Positions 23,691 to 34,880 of a DNA stretch of 64,000 nucleotides are shown piece by piece. Every line of letters starts with the position of its first letter. Within the stretch, counting starts at the first letter, position 1. The notes below the pieces were generated by a model. That model saw only the letters and a program-made list of their open reading frames with translations, was not told the origin of the DNA and made no database searches. The DNA is from Hexactinellida sp. DTS-2022. Its lineage: Eukaryota; Porifera; Hexactinellida. Location of the stretch: assembly GCA_028753945.1 (NCBI GenBank), contig JAPNXP010000013.1:1364001-1428000 (forward strand), read 5' to 3'. The position numbers and the translations under genes were made by a program.

Positions 23691-24819
23691 TTATGGTGAA
23701 TTCACTTTTCTTATATATTGTCTACTATATACTGCAAAGGGCCATATATTTCCATAGTATTTGGTTTGGAGTATTTTACTGTGCCGACTACTAGTATGTA
23801 GTGCCACCAATGAGTTTTGGGCATGCTCCGATTTATTAACAGGCACCTCATGATCTGCTTGACCTTTCCGATTGCTCTCTCGGACGTTCCGTTCCATTCC
23901 TGGTGGTAAGCTGACGATTGTTTCTTGCAGTTGCGATACTCGTCGCACAGTCCGTGGACAACTTCCCCATCCACATTTTTCCCTGGTGGCTCTTCAACAC
24001 AGTGGGTACTCCATGTATGTACACCCCTCCTGCGAGGAATGCCTTCTTGATGGGCTCTACCGTTTGATATTGCATCGGAATTATTCCGATCAATTTTGAG
24101 TACGTATCCACCACTAAGAGGAACTAAGTAACCCTCTTCACTCAATGGCAGGGTGGCAAGTCTGCAGCGAATGTGTGTTCAGAACTAATCGGCGGGTGCT
24201 TAATCATATGTTAGGATTCTCTAGCCCGCAGTTTAGACTTGCCCTTCGCACAAATCTGGCACGCCGCGCGGTGGTTGCTTCAATCCTAATCTATTCAAAT
24301 TCAAAAGTAATTGCGAGCTATAAGCTGTCCTGTTTTCTCTCTACCAAAATGGGCCGTACTATGTGCTTTCACCATTACTTCACTGCGTAATGTTCGGCAC
24401 CACAATTTTGCTTCCTTTACACACGAATTCGTTTCTGAGATGCAGATCCCCTACTTTCTTGTATTGTCCAGAATTTGTCCTGCTATTACTTCTCCGGTTT
24501 CACTGAGCTGAGTTAAACAGTTAAGGTTCTTTTGACAAGCCTGGTTGCCCACACCTAGGATAGTGCAATACGACCTGCTCGGTAGCCAAGGTTTCTGGGA
24601 GCGTATCAAATGCAAGTTGGCAGTCCGCTGTCCAATTCCAAGCAATGTCCTTGCGTGTCAAACTATTTAGTGATTCGGCCGTCACGGCCATGTTGTGTAT
24701 ATAAAACCTATAGTATCTGACTGTTCCTAGATATCGCTGGAGTCCCTTGATGGTAGTTTGAGCGGCGGGGAAATTCCGAATCTTGGAGACAAGATCGGGG
24801 TTTGACACTGATTGTGATC
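23691..24819 (-). pseudogene. Ty3/gypsy pol remnant, copy 2
   Basis: Second tandem-duplicate copy of the remnant at 16662-17790, with the same frameshifts and stops. The shared lesions show that the decay preceded the duplication. Confidence 0.85.
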
Positions 24820-25153
24820 TACATATTTAAAGATTATATACCTACTATAATAGCGCACTTTGCTTGACAGGTCGTTTCGCGGCAAAACACAATCAAACAA
24901 CATCCACTTCGCAGTCGTTATGTGATTAGATTGTTCACCGTTAATGGGATAAATAGACATAACATACATGTTTTCTTTTATGGAAGTCTAATTCAAACTG
25001 CATGCTTAAGCTACTATTTATTTTATCAATTCAGACCCCGAAGTTCCATATCGTTTCCTTATATTCTTGGGCTCTAAGTATCCTTTCTAGGATGGTCTTT
25101 AATAGCACTAACTACCCAGTTACTTAATTTATTAACATTTTAACATGAGCTTA

Positions 25154-25332
25154 CAGTCAGATTATTTTATTATGTACATTCAACGGACCAAAAATAGTTC
25201 AAATGGAGAAATTCATAATAAGCGAACTCAAATTAATATAAATATGTAATATGTAAGTTGTTAAATTGGAGCAAAATTAAGTTGTTGATATTAAGCAGAC
25301 GAAAAATTGTTCAAAATAAGCAAACCTGACTA
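25154..25332. mobile_element. Degraded pogo-like MITE (CAGTCAGGT family), copy 2
   Basis: Second tandem-duplicate copy of 18125-18303. Confidence 0.55.
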
Positions 25333-25847
25333 GAGTCACTAGAATATTGAAAATCTAAAAATGCAGCTGTGCCGACCTTTGGAGGCACTATATTTTGGTG
25401 GTTGTTGACTGATAGTGCGTCCAAAAGAAATTCTGTTGATAAAGCTGTATTTGTAGATTTTATTCGTCATGTCATCAATATCTCAAGGTGTTAAGAACAT
25501 TTGTAAAGGGGTCACGAGCCACAAATTTGGTCTTAAACCACTAAAGGTAAATGACAAATATTAAATGTGCATAAATTATCATTTAATTTAGTAATATAAT
25601 CGACAGTGAATTTAATTAGATTAACAGTTCTACCATGGCCTACTTAAAACACGGCCGTGTATGTCACCGAGAAGGCCAAAATAATAGAAGGCCAGTTTAT
25701 AAATTTCATTATAGGATAAACTATGCCTCCTATTGTTATTATTTGGGTTGTATATGGGGTAATCAATTGTGAGTCCATGACTACCACTTTTGAGAATCTC
25801 AGATTTGTGGTTAAGCTGTTTAGGCGCAATTTAATGATGACGTCAGC

Positions 25848-26657
25848 CATGGCCTACTTAATATACGGCTATATATGTCGCCGAGAAAGCCATAAAACAA
25901 AGAGGCCAGTTTCTAATTTTCAAAATGGAGAATTGATCTTTATTCGAATAATTAGCAATGATAGAGCTGAAAAGTGTATTATAACTATATAGGAATATGG
26001 TATCCAGGTATGCATAGCACCCTCCAGAATTGTGATATGTCATCATCTGATGACGTTATGGCAATTTTGGTTGCGAACTTCAATTGTTTTGAGATAATGA
26101 GATAATTAACACTTAATTCATTATTAGGTAATGACTCACTATCTCAAAAATTATTGAAGTTAGGCATATAAAATGTATTATCGATGAATAGGAAGTTACC
26201 TATTCCGGATAGATCAGTACCAGCATAGTTTACATAACATTCATAATTTTTGAGTTATGGCACATTTTAGGAAATATACATTTTCCATGGCAACCGAGGA
26301 ATGTGTCAACATTCCATTTATAATTTCGATATATTTTATTCTACTACTTCTGGGTATAACCATGTTCCAATTTTGAACATTTAACCGCGTTTAACTATGT
26401 TAAAAGTATGCTAGAAAAACAAGATAATTCGCAACCAAAATAACCATAACGTCATCAGATGATGACATATCACAATTCTGGAGGGTGCTATGTATACCTG
26501 GATACCATATTCCTATATTGTTATAATGCACTTTTCAGCTCTATCATTGCTAATTATTCGAATAAAGATCAATTCTCCATTTTGAAAATTAGAAATTGGC
26601 CTCTTTGTTTTATGGCCTTCTCGGCGACATATATAGCCGTATATTAAGTAGGCCATG
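25848..26657. mobile_element. Palindromic P-type MITE, copy 2
   Basis: TIRs CATGGCCTACTTAATATACG, 7 bp target duplication CGTCAGC (25841-25847 and 26658-26664). Two long inverted arms surround a short loop near 26110. The arms carry GGAATGTGTCAACATTCC (26298-26315). It inserted into the left inverted repeat of P-A; the right repeat of P-A lacks it (near 31760), which confirms the insertion. Two mirrored open frames in the arms are not genes. Confidence 0.88.
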
Positions 26658-28698
26658 CGTCAGCATATACTATATATATTGTATTTAATTATTATAATTA
26701 TATTTATAAGGATAAAATTAGAAGAAGTGAAATCATAGTAATATATTCAAAATCAGAGAATTAGACAATAGGAATGTGAAGCAATAATATTACAAATCAA
26801 TCCAGATCATTTGAAGTATGCATAGTGTGGTTAGAATGTGGCAGTTCAAAATAACATTCGAGCTTCTGTGGAATATAAATTACTAATCACTTTGACATTC
26901 CATAAAACACTTGACAAAACTTGGAAACCACCTCTGTAGCCATAAAAGAAATTATCTCTGTTATTCCACTAGTATTCTTCAACATAATTTCCCTACAAAT
27001 ATGACCAATAAAGTTTCAGTTCCTGGATGTAACACAAATTACGAGTTATGTCAGACGAAACCGTTTTCAAATTTCCACAGAATCAAGTACTCTCAAAAAA
27101 GTGGCTAGAATTTTTGAATAGAAAAGATTACGAGTCCAGCAAATCTTCTGTAATGTGTATTGATCATTTTGAAGATAAATATCTTTTCAAAAAAAAAGAT
27201 CCCTACTATTCACCCGAAATCCATTCCACTATCCCAAGCTCCAGTGCCATGTCAACCACGGAAACTCTCAAAAGCTCGAGTATATGCCCCTGATGAATTA
27301 GGAAGTTTCATGTCAATATATGATGTCAAATCCTTCGATAATCTAGTTGGGTTCATCAGAAATGCAAAATAATATCAGCATTTTCAGGTAGAAATATCTG
27401 ATAGCAGTATTACAGCATTCCGAGTCCAGATTTGTTCAGGAATTGCGAGGGTCAAAGAATGCATACACGTTGACGTTAGCTTTCATGTCAAGCTAAGCTA
27501 TGACAGTTGTCCCGTACCACTTCCTAGTTACATTCAAAAAGGTGAAAGATACAAAATTACTCCTCTAGATATGTCTACAAATCTTCCAACATGCAATAGA
27601 AATGCTGCAGCTACCTGTGATACAAGCATTATTGATGAGTTAACATACACCAAATACTATAGTCAAAAAGGGAGACCACCTTATTCCTCTAAAGCATTAA
27701 GATTTGCTTTTCATGGATATTTCATCATATCCATGAAAGATATTTTGAAATGCAATGCCATTTGAGGAAAGCACCCAAAATTCAGAACAGGTGCTGCATC
27801 CTGAAAATAACAAACAATCTGTACCACATGCACTAGCAATATTCGACCTAACAACTATTGCAGCCATTCGCCAATACTTTCCCGAAGAAATAACTTTCTC
27901 TTCTTCTCTAAATTTGATCTACAATTGGTGGTTAGTTGTAAACGCCAAAGAAAGATTTCATCCTTAATAGTTGGCAATGCTCTAGTGTCAAATGATGAAT
28001 ATATTATTTTTCTGCTGAAAATGAATAACCTAAGCTAAGTCAATGGAGACTTAAAAAAGTATGGCCTAACTAAGCAAACATTTAATGCTCTAATCTGTAT
28101 TAACCAAGCAGTATCAGACCTTAGCACAGATTTACTAAATGAAGGCTATCTATGTGTTCTTACAGGAAGGTTGCAAACGGATCCTCTTGAGAGAAGATTT
28201 TCACAATATAGGCAAATGTCAGGATGTAGGTTTTTAGTGAGTCTTAAGGATGTATATCGGTCGGAGACTCGGAGTCAATCAAAAATTGAAAACTATCCTA
28301 AGAAATAACATTGAATTCACCTCAATTTCGGTTTCTTCATCGGATGAACAAACAGCCATCACAGAACATTTTCTAACAGAAATTGGCAATTAAAACTTCG
28401 ATAATTTAACTATTTCCCAAGATACAATTGATGTCATCATCAATATAGGAGGATATATATCTCTGTCTCTAATCAAACACATTGAATGTGAATGGTATAC
28501 AATTTCCCTAAACAATGAGCCTGTTTCTAGTGCCTACCTAGATGAAAGTAATAAAGGAGGCCTCAAGTATCCAACTTCATCATTGAGCATTGAGCAACTA
28601 TATACAATCAGCTTTTCAGTTCTTAACTTTTTTGAGAAATGAATTTTGAAATTAGACGTTCCCTCCAAAGTTGTAGCACAGTGTATCCTGAATGGGAT

Positions 28699-28845
28699 AC
28701 GGACAAATGACTACATGGACAAATGACTACGGACAATTAACTACGGACAATTTACTACAGGACAAATGGCTACATGGACAAATGGCTTCATGGACAAATG
28801 ACTACATGGACAAATGACTACATGGACAAATGACTATATGCTACA
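28699..28845 (+). repeat. 16 bp minisatellite, left MULE end
   Basis: About nine variants of GGACAAATGACTACAT, several shortened to GGACAAWTWACTAC. The complementary array is at 31040-31235. The units carry no coding meaning. Confidence 0.9.
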
Positions 28846-29187
28846 GTAGAGTGCGCGTAATGCGGATCCCCGAGGACCTTAGAGAATTATCCGGTTTAGC
28901 CGCACTTGATTGTAAATAGTACAATTCTTGTATTTGGTGAAATGGACACATAGACACAAGGAACTTTAAGGGCATCGTCTATTCATTGTATTTGTTGAAA
29001 GAAAACGTATTAATTAGATCCCCGAAGTTGCTTCAGTAAACAATTCCATATAAAAATGGATTTGTTTCCACATTAACACTTAACAAATAGACAAGACTAA
29101 ATATATATACATTTCTATTCGCATATTTTTATAATTGTTGTTATTATTTTGATGACTGAACCAAATACGGAACAAAGTTAATTCAGG

Positions 29188-30533
29188 TTGATCAGATCGT
29201 CAACTAACCATAAGGAGTGCTACAAACTTGTCGAATGTGATTTTATTTATAATAAACAGAGAGTTATTGGAGATATTACACACTGGCAATGCGAGAAAAT
29301 CAGGCTATGTAAAGAAAGACTCCATACTAAAAGTAATGAAATTGTAAAGCGTACTGGAGAGCATCTTCATAGTCCAGACATATTGGCTGTCAATTGCTTA
29401 GAAGTGAAGGATAGAATGAAACGTAAAGCTCGTCAAACACATGATACAACTCATCACATTCTTCGAGACGAATTCGAAATAATTACTGCTTCAACGGCTG
29501 CAAAACTACCAAAACTTGATAGTATGAAGCGTACCATTCGCTAGAGAAAGGCAGGTACGAGATATAGCTCCTGTTCAACCAGGAAGTCTTCATGGTCTTG
29601 CCATTCCTCCGGAGTTCATGATAACCGCTAAAGAGGAAAACTTTCTATTATATGATTCCAGTCCTGAACTAACAAGAATTCTAATATTTGGGACCCAGAA
29701 GAACTATGACCTGCTAACATCATCACATATTTGGCGAGCAGATGGAACTTTCAAAACAGCGCCTCAACTTTCGCCCAAGTATACCTTATACAATACATGC
29801 ATTGCGTGGAGGTCCAAACCCTCTATAGGATGGCCATCTTTTAACTTGCCTCTTTATACTATTACCCAATAAGACCGAAGCAACATACACTCGAATGTGG
29901 GAACGTATCAGAATCATTTGTCCAACAGCATCTCCAACAACAATGATTATGGATTTTGAAAAGGCCGCAATCAATGCATTTCAGATGGAATGGCCAACAA
30001 CTACAGTAAAAGGCTGTTACTTTCATTTTACACAAAATGTTTGGCGTAAAATTCAAGAATTAGGACTCCAAACAGACTATATGAACGATGAACAATTAGC
30101 TCTTCGTCTAAGAATGTTTCCTGCACTTGCTTTTGCGCCTCCATTAGAAGTTCAAGAACTCTTTCCTTAAGTAATAGAACAACTGGATATACCAGCTTCT
30201 CTGGATCTTGCGTTGTATTTTGAGACTACCTACATAGGTCGAACAGTGTCAGGCGGTATACAGTTAGCACCACTATTTCCCATTGAGATGTGGAACCACC
30301 ATCACGCTGTACCACAGGGGATACCTCGTACAACCAATGCTGTAGAAGCATGGCACAGAGCCTATAATGCTACCATTGGTTGTCACCATCCGAATATATG
30401 GAAATGGATTAACGCAATCAGACGAGAACAAGGATTGGTTGAAGTAAAGCAGGCTAAATTTTTAGCAGGGGATAAGCCATCTAAACGAACAAAAAATTCC
30501 GATAATGAAGACCAGGGTGTTATCCAGGCGTAA
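29188..30533 (+). pseudogene. FLYWCH-MULE transposase, frameshifted
   Basis: The first piece (29188-29544) is a FLYWCH zinc finger: FIYNKQRVIGDITHWQCEK, C at LCKERLHTK, and GEHLHSP supplying the histidines. The second (29618-29850) has HIWRADGTFKTAP with the first catalytic aspartate (DGTF). The third (from about 29850) has LLPNKTEATYTRMWER, the second aspartate in MIMDFEKAAINAF, and the MULE signature GCYFHFTQNVWRKIQ. The fourth (30213-30533) has TTNAVEAWHRAYNA with the likely catalytic glutamate. Frameshifts fall near 29545 and 29840, and a TAA stop lies at 30168-30170. The pieces are in the canonical order, so this is a decayed MULE gene. Confidence 0.87.
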
Positions 30534-31039
30534 TGGGCGCTCCTAAAGAAGCGTAATTTGGATGGATTTTAATCTAGGCGTACAAAAATCGTGTCTAGGC
30601 GTACAATATCGAGAGATGCTCCCATAGACTTAATACAAAATGTGCAAACTAGGCGTACAAAATTAAAAATGAACTAGCTCAAACTAAACCTAGGCGCGCA
30701 GAAATTTTTGTCTGGATCAAAGCCTGATGAAGACGGTTTGACTAATCTTGTTCTTAGCTATTTTCACCGATCCTAAATGGAATTCCTCCAAGGGATTGCA
30801 CACAGATTAACTTTTGGGACGAATTAAAATAATTATAGGATACACTTACTATGATCATGGATGTTTCTTGTGCTTCATTACTTTATCTTTATGTTAATCT
30901 GACTTACTTATTATTAAATTTAGTATAATATACAGTATATGTATATACAAGAATTGTACTATTTACAATCAAATGCGGCTAAACCGGATAAATCTCTAAG
31001 GTCCTCGGGGATCCGCATTACGCGCACTCTACTGTAGCA

Positions 31040-31235
31040 TATAGTAATTTGTCCATGTAGTCATTTGTCCATGTAGCCATTTGTCCATGTATCCATTTGT
31101 CCTGTAGTAAATTGTCCTTAGTTAATTGTCCGTAGTCATTTGTCCATGTAGTCATTTGTCCATGTATCCATTTGTCCTGTAGTAAACTGTCCGTAGTTAA
31201 TTGTCCGTAGTCATTTGTCCATGTAGTCATTTGTC
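31040..31235 (-). repeat. 16 bp minisatellite, right MULE end
   Basis: About a dozen variants of TAGTCATTTGTCCATG, the complement of the left array. Unit order differs from the left array, so the two ends have evolved partly independently. Confidence 0.9.
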
Positions 31236-31326
31236 AGTGAAAAGAAAAGATTGGATCAAGTAAGAGAATTTAAAAGAAGACAAATAAGTCGTGATGACAA
31301 GTAAATATCTATCTGGCACAGTAATA

Positions 31327-31520
31327 CAGTCAGGTCTGCTTATTATGAACAAGATTTCGTCAGCTTAATATGAAGATTTTTTATTATGAACAAACCCTAC
31401 GGACCAAATTAAATAACTTACATAGGGTTTGTATTACGTTGAGTTCGCTTATTATGAAGTCTCTCTATTATAAACAGAATTTTTGGTCCCTTGAATGTTC
31501 ATAATAAAAGAACCTGACTG
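31327..31520. mobile_element. pogo-like MITE (CAGTCAGGTCTGCTTATTAT family)
   Basis: TIRs CAGTCAGGTCTGCTTATTAT and complement of AAGAACCTGACTG, TA on both sides, length 194 bp. It lies in the 3' untranslated part of the P-A gene. Confidence 0.85.
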
Positions 31521-31956
31521 TATAAGAAAATCATGTATTAATTGATAAATAATTTAATATTTATGGGTCGTTATCATTTGTTTCATGATTAAACCACATA
31601 GAATTGGTTATGTATTGATCATTCTTTAGAAATTAGCTATTGAATAAATGATCATGAAATAAGTAGCATTCAAACTATGTATTTTAAATCAATCGTTCTA
31701 TATATTTCGTCAAAATACTTACAATTGTAATATTAATACATTATATATATATAGTATATTCTGACGTCATCATTAAATGGCGCCTAAACAGCTTAACCAC
31801 AAATCTGAGATTCTCAAAGGTGGTTCTAATGGACTCACAATGGTTGATTACCCCATATATGTACAACCAAAATAATAACAATAGGAGGCATAGTTTATCC
31901 TAGAATGAAATTTATAAACTGCCCTTCTATTTTTTTGGCCTTCTCGGTGACGGGAT

Positions 31957-32205
31957 ACGGACTGTTCGCTACGGACGGTTCGCTGCACGGACAGTTCGAT
32001 ACATGGACAATTCGCTACACGGACAGTTCGCTACACGGACAGTTCGCTACACGGACAGTTCGCTACACGGACAGTTCGCTACATGGACAGTTCACTACAC
32101 GGACAGTTCGCTACATGGACAGTTCGCTACTTGGACAGTTCGCTGCACGGACAGTTCGCTACTTGGACAGTTCGCTACACGGACAGTTCGCTACATGGAC
32201 GCTTG
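31957..32205 (+). repeat. 16 bp minisatellite GGACAGTTCGCTACAC
   Basis: About fifteen units of GGACAGTTCGCTACAC/T. The unit shares its frame and GGACA...ACTAC layout with the minisatellite at 28699-28845 but differs in sequence, so sibling MULE families carry different unit types. The open frames across it are artefacts of the repeat. Confidence 0.92.
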
Positions 32206-32459
32206 AAATATATAGAAACCAGGTAGTGCCTTTATCTCGTCAATGCAGAGTAAACTATCATCACCAGGGTGTTATCCAGGCGTGTTGGGCGCTCCTAAAG
32301 AAGCGTAATTTGGATGGATTTTAATCTAGGCGTACAAAAATCGTGTCTAGGCGTACAATATCGAGAGATGCTCCCATTGACTTAATACAAAATGTGCAAA
32401 CTAGGCGTACAAAATGAAAAATGAACGAGCTCAAACTAAATCTAACTGTAAATCTCGAA

Positions 32460-32620
32460 TAATTTTATAAAATCACGTTTTAGAGTGTCGGTATGTGTAT
32501 AATTTTACTCAGGTAGCGGAATGGAGTCGAATGAGGGGTCACTTGATTAAGTGGGAAAACAATTTGATAATGGAATTTATACACATTCCTAGGACATTCC
32601 AGCGTTGCTATGGAAAAATT
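32460..32620. repeat. Captured P-type inverted-repeat segment
   Basis: It aligns with the right inverted repeat of P-B (52716-52865): TTTAGAGTGTC, ACTCAGGTAGC, GAGTCGAA, GGTCACT, then a degenerate GGAATTTATACACATTCC at 32572-32589 and GCGTTGCTA. No P-type end or transposase accompanies it. Confidence 0.6.
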
Positions 32621-33386
32621 CTTCCAAATATGGATATGTGATATATCAAATAGCTGGAAATTTAACCCAGAGAACCAATATGGTGATAATAAGTTGATTA
32701 GAGCTGATTTGAGGAAGTTAGATCCAAAAATGTCGGCGATTTACTATGGAAAATCAGAAACTGCAACCCGTGTAAAATATTTTCCTCACGGGTTTGGGCT
32801 TGCAACTTTTTTTCTATGATTATTTGGGTCCAGAAGAAGACTCTACTGTAGAAATTGTTTGGTAACAATTTTTCAAGGTTTACCTATAATTTGAGGTAAA
32901 ATTCATAACTAATACGGCAACTAATAAACACAAACCTCAGAGGGACCAATTTTCCACAGAATGACCAAATTTCCAGTAAAATTTTGGTCCCCCGGACCAA
33001 TTTTTAAAGGGGACCAAATTTTCCGTGACAGTTCTAATAATCTGGGTACTATACTAGTTACGTATAATAGTCAGTGAAACGTCAAAATTTGACTTGTCTA
33101 ACTCTTTTATTTGACAATGCCAGTATTTAAATTGACCAGGCTAAATTTAAAGAACAAGATCTGAAAGTAAACAAATTAATCAAAGCTATTGTTACTCAAA
33201 GGCAATAGAAACAGAACTAGAAATGGGCATCCAAACATTGCTGTTCAATTCAGTTTCCACAAAATGACCTCAATTTTCCACCCCCTAAATCATGGCGCCC
33301 CTCGCAGTTGCTTGTGTTGCGTGTGTCTAAAGCCGGCACTGGTTTACCTATTATACCTGTTGGAATAGGATTTTGAATATTACTAT

Positions 33387-33605
33387 CAGGGGCGCCGCTA
33401 GAGCGCCACCACTTATGGGGCTAAAACGGGCTGAGTATTTCTTATGGGGCTAACACAACTTGCTGTTCTTTTGAGCAAATAACCATTTGTACTTAATTTT
33501 TTATATAATCATTAATTAATCATTACACCCACTGTGGACTGATGGAGCCGACAAAAATTCAGATAGGGCGCTAGCCCCATCTACCCCATGCTAGCGCCGC
33601 CCCTG
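33387..33605. mobile_element. hAT-like MITE with CAGGGGCGCCGC ends
   Basis: Ends are CAGGGGCGCCGCTAGAGCG and GCTAGCGCCGCCCCTG, with TGGGGCTA phrases inside. The flanking eight bases (ATTACTAT and TTTTAATA) do not match, so the target duplication is lost or the ends are slightly off. Confidence 0.65.
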
Positions 33606-33729
33606 TTTTAATAGCAGGGTTAAATCCATGTAGCGAACTGTCTGTATCCCCTCGGTGACATACACGGCCGTCTATTTAGTAGGCCATGGTTCTACTGAAT
33701 GTGATATGTGAAATACTGGAAATTGGCTC

Positions 33730-34020
33730 CAGGGTTGCCAACTCTCACGCTTTAGGCGTTAATCTATCGCTTTTTAAAAATCTCCGCTCTCACGCTTACA
33801 TTTGAAACCTCACGCATTTTATAAAATTTAAAATTTTGCCATCAATTTTGAAATTATTTGGGGGGAGGCTAAATAAAATGTAAATAAACTGTTTATTGAG
33901 GTGAAAATCATTGCTCAATCTTTTTTAGCCAAAATCTCATACACACTATATTTCTCACACTTCTTTTCAAAAAAAGGACAAAATATCACGCTTTGGGCTT
34001 AACAAAAGTTGGCAACTCTG
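33730..34020. mobile_element. hAT MITE (CAGGGTTGCCAAC family)
   Basis: TIRs CAGGGTTGCCAACTCTC and complement of GTTGGCAACTCTG. The 8 bp target duplication ATTGGCTC is exact (33722-33729 and 34021-34028). The length is 291 bp. Sister: 42349-43329. Confidence 0.9.
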
Positions 34021-34490
34021 ATTGGCTCACCATTAGGGCAGAATCTAAGGGAATTTTGAAAATTCGTGAACTGTCAAAAGGTGTAGAATTTAATTCTACG
34101 AGCCCTTCGGTTTCGGTCGCTTTGCGACGAATCACTCTCTAACAAAAGTCGCTTCGCGACTTTTGTTCGTTCGTGTTAGGCACTACGCGATACAATTAAC
34201 GGCCGCTTCGCCTCCTTTCCCTCCCCCAAAGCAATAATATTAATAATGAGTTCACCTTTGGCTAGTAAATTAGACACTATGACTTAATAACCCTGCCTAA
34301 AATTCAATTTGGGTTGTGATTACTTACTGTAATTTGTTTGGGAAATTATGTTATCTATTAATTGTTCAGCTATATTAAAACGTTAGATTGGTAGCTCAAA
34401 TAAATTGAGACCTGTGTTGGTAAATTATGCGCAATTAATTTATTTCAGTAAATTGTAATTTACCAACTCTGTATTTAATCTCTACATAAT

Positions 34491-34547
34491 AATGGTTTAA
34501 AGATGAGAATAAGACCGCGAAGGTCTTATTCTCACCATTAAACCATT
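34491..34547. repeat. Strong hairpin around AATAAGACC-GCGAA-GGTCTTATT
   Basis: Arms of about 25 bp (AATGGTTTAA..GAGAATAAGACC and its near-complement) around a 6-base loop. The outer bases TCTACATAATAATGG / CCATTAGTATGCAGA also pair loosely. It may be the 3' hairpin of an unrecognised Helitron or a minimal foldback. Confidence 0.7.
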
Positions 34548-34880
34548 AGTATGCAGAGGTAATTTCAGGGTGGCAAATATTTGATTTAATAGTAATAAAC
34601 ATTTATACATCTCACCATAAACAATTCATTTTGCACGAGATGGGTTGGTGAATTATTTAATTTAATTGATGGCAATAATTAACATAATAAATCTTATAGT
34701 TAAGCAGAAACAAAATCCTAGATTACTTAACTTAATTCATTTCTAGTAGAAATCCTAGGTTCCATTGATAATTATAGAAGCCAATATATAGGTGTAATAA
34801 ATAAGCAATGCATTAGAGACTCTAAGCGCATTCTTGTTAACCAAACAAATCAGATTGATAGTAATATTATGCGTACTTAT

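Larger units (their letters stand above)
20367..27395 (+). repeat. Tandem duplication, copy 2 (7,029 bp)
   Basis: Identical to 13338-20366 as far as I compared. Unlike copy 1 it continues at its right end into the rest of the P-A transposase gene, so copy 2's right flank is the ancestral one. Absence of differences fits either a very recent event or an assembly artefact. Confidence 0.95.
28694..31235 (+). mobile_element. MULE with minisatellite-bearing inverted repeats
   Basis: The left end is GGGATACGGAC, the same terminus as the element at 31952. The inverted ends are about 250-290 bp. The outer part is an array of ~16 bp units (GGACAAATGACTACAT, 28699-28845; inverted array 31040-31235). 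The inner part is a unique block starting CTACAGTAGAGTGCGCG (28850-28942 against 30945-31038). The match continues through the array/block border, so both belong to one inverted repeat. A FLYWCH plus MULE transposase pseudogene lies between. The right terminus has lost its final bases and no 9 bp duplication can be shown. It sits in the last codons of the P-A transposase. Confidence 0.78.
27001..31304 (+). pseudogene. P-A THAP/P-type transposase, internally deleted and interrupted
   Basis: Order on plus: THAP finger (27001-27190; frameshift near 27055, first zinc cysteine lost, CIDHF kept); a linker in one frame to 27765 broken by a single TAA at 27370, including RPPYSSKALRFAFHGYFIIS; then a jump to HALAIFDLTTIAAIRQYFPE (27832-27890) without the first catalytic part of the P-type DDE fold. 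Next comes WWLVVNAKERFHP, then GRLQTDPLERRFSQYRQMSG (about 28168-28227), the conserved C-terminal block of THAP9/P transposases. The last codons, VAQCILN, are split by the MULE; the tail SEKKRLDQVREF...K-stop resumes at 31236 and ends at 31304. The gene is dead through deletion, frameshifts and insertion. Confidence 0.83.
31952..33650 (+). mobile_element. Non-autonomous MULE with 9 bp target duplication
   Basis: Termini GGGATACGGAC and GTCTGTATCCC; target duplication CTCGGTGAC is exact (31943-31951 and 33651-33659), typical of Mutator-like elements. It holds a 16 bp minisatellite (31957-32205), then a copy of the 3' end of the neighbouring MULE gene (32264-32440 matches 30511-30690), then a stretch resembling the P-B inverted repeat (32460-32620), and a hAT-like MITE (33387-33605). 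It inserted in the right inverted repeat of P-A; the left repeat of P-A shows the empty site. Confidence 0.9.
25634..33688 (+). mobile_element. P-A: P/THAP-type transposon with nested insertions
   Basis: TIRs open CATGGCCTACTTAA and close with its near-complement AGTAGGCCATG at 33688. GTTCTAC is duplicated on both sides (25627-25633 and 33689-33695), a 7 bp target site. The inverted repeats run about 240 bp once insertions are removed (25634-25847 plus 26665-26690, against 31737-31951 plus 33660-33688). Inside is a THAP/P-type transposase pseudogene. Insertions, each with its own boundaries: palindromic MITE 25848-26657, MULE 28694-31235, pogo-like MITE 31327-31520, non-autonomous MULE 31952-33650. 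The CATG start recalls the Drosophila P element, whose target duplication is 8 bp, so this is P-like by gene content and not by every detail. Confidence 0.82.

Noticed and set aside
28699..32205. Arrays that could suggest CRISPR-like repeats
   Set aside because: Units are directly adjacent with no unique spacers and form the ends of MULE transposons in an animal genome.
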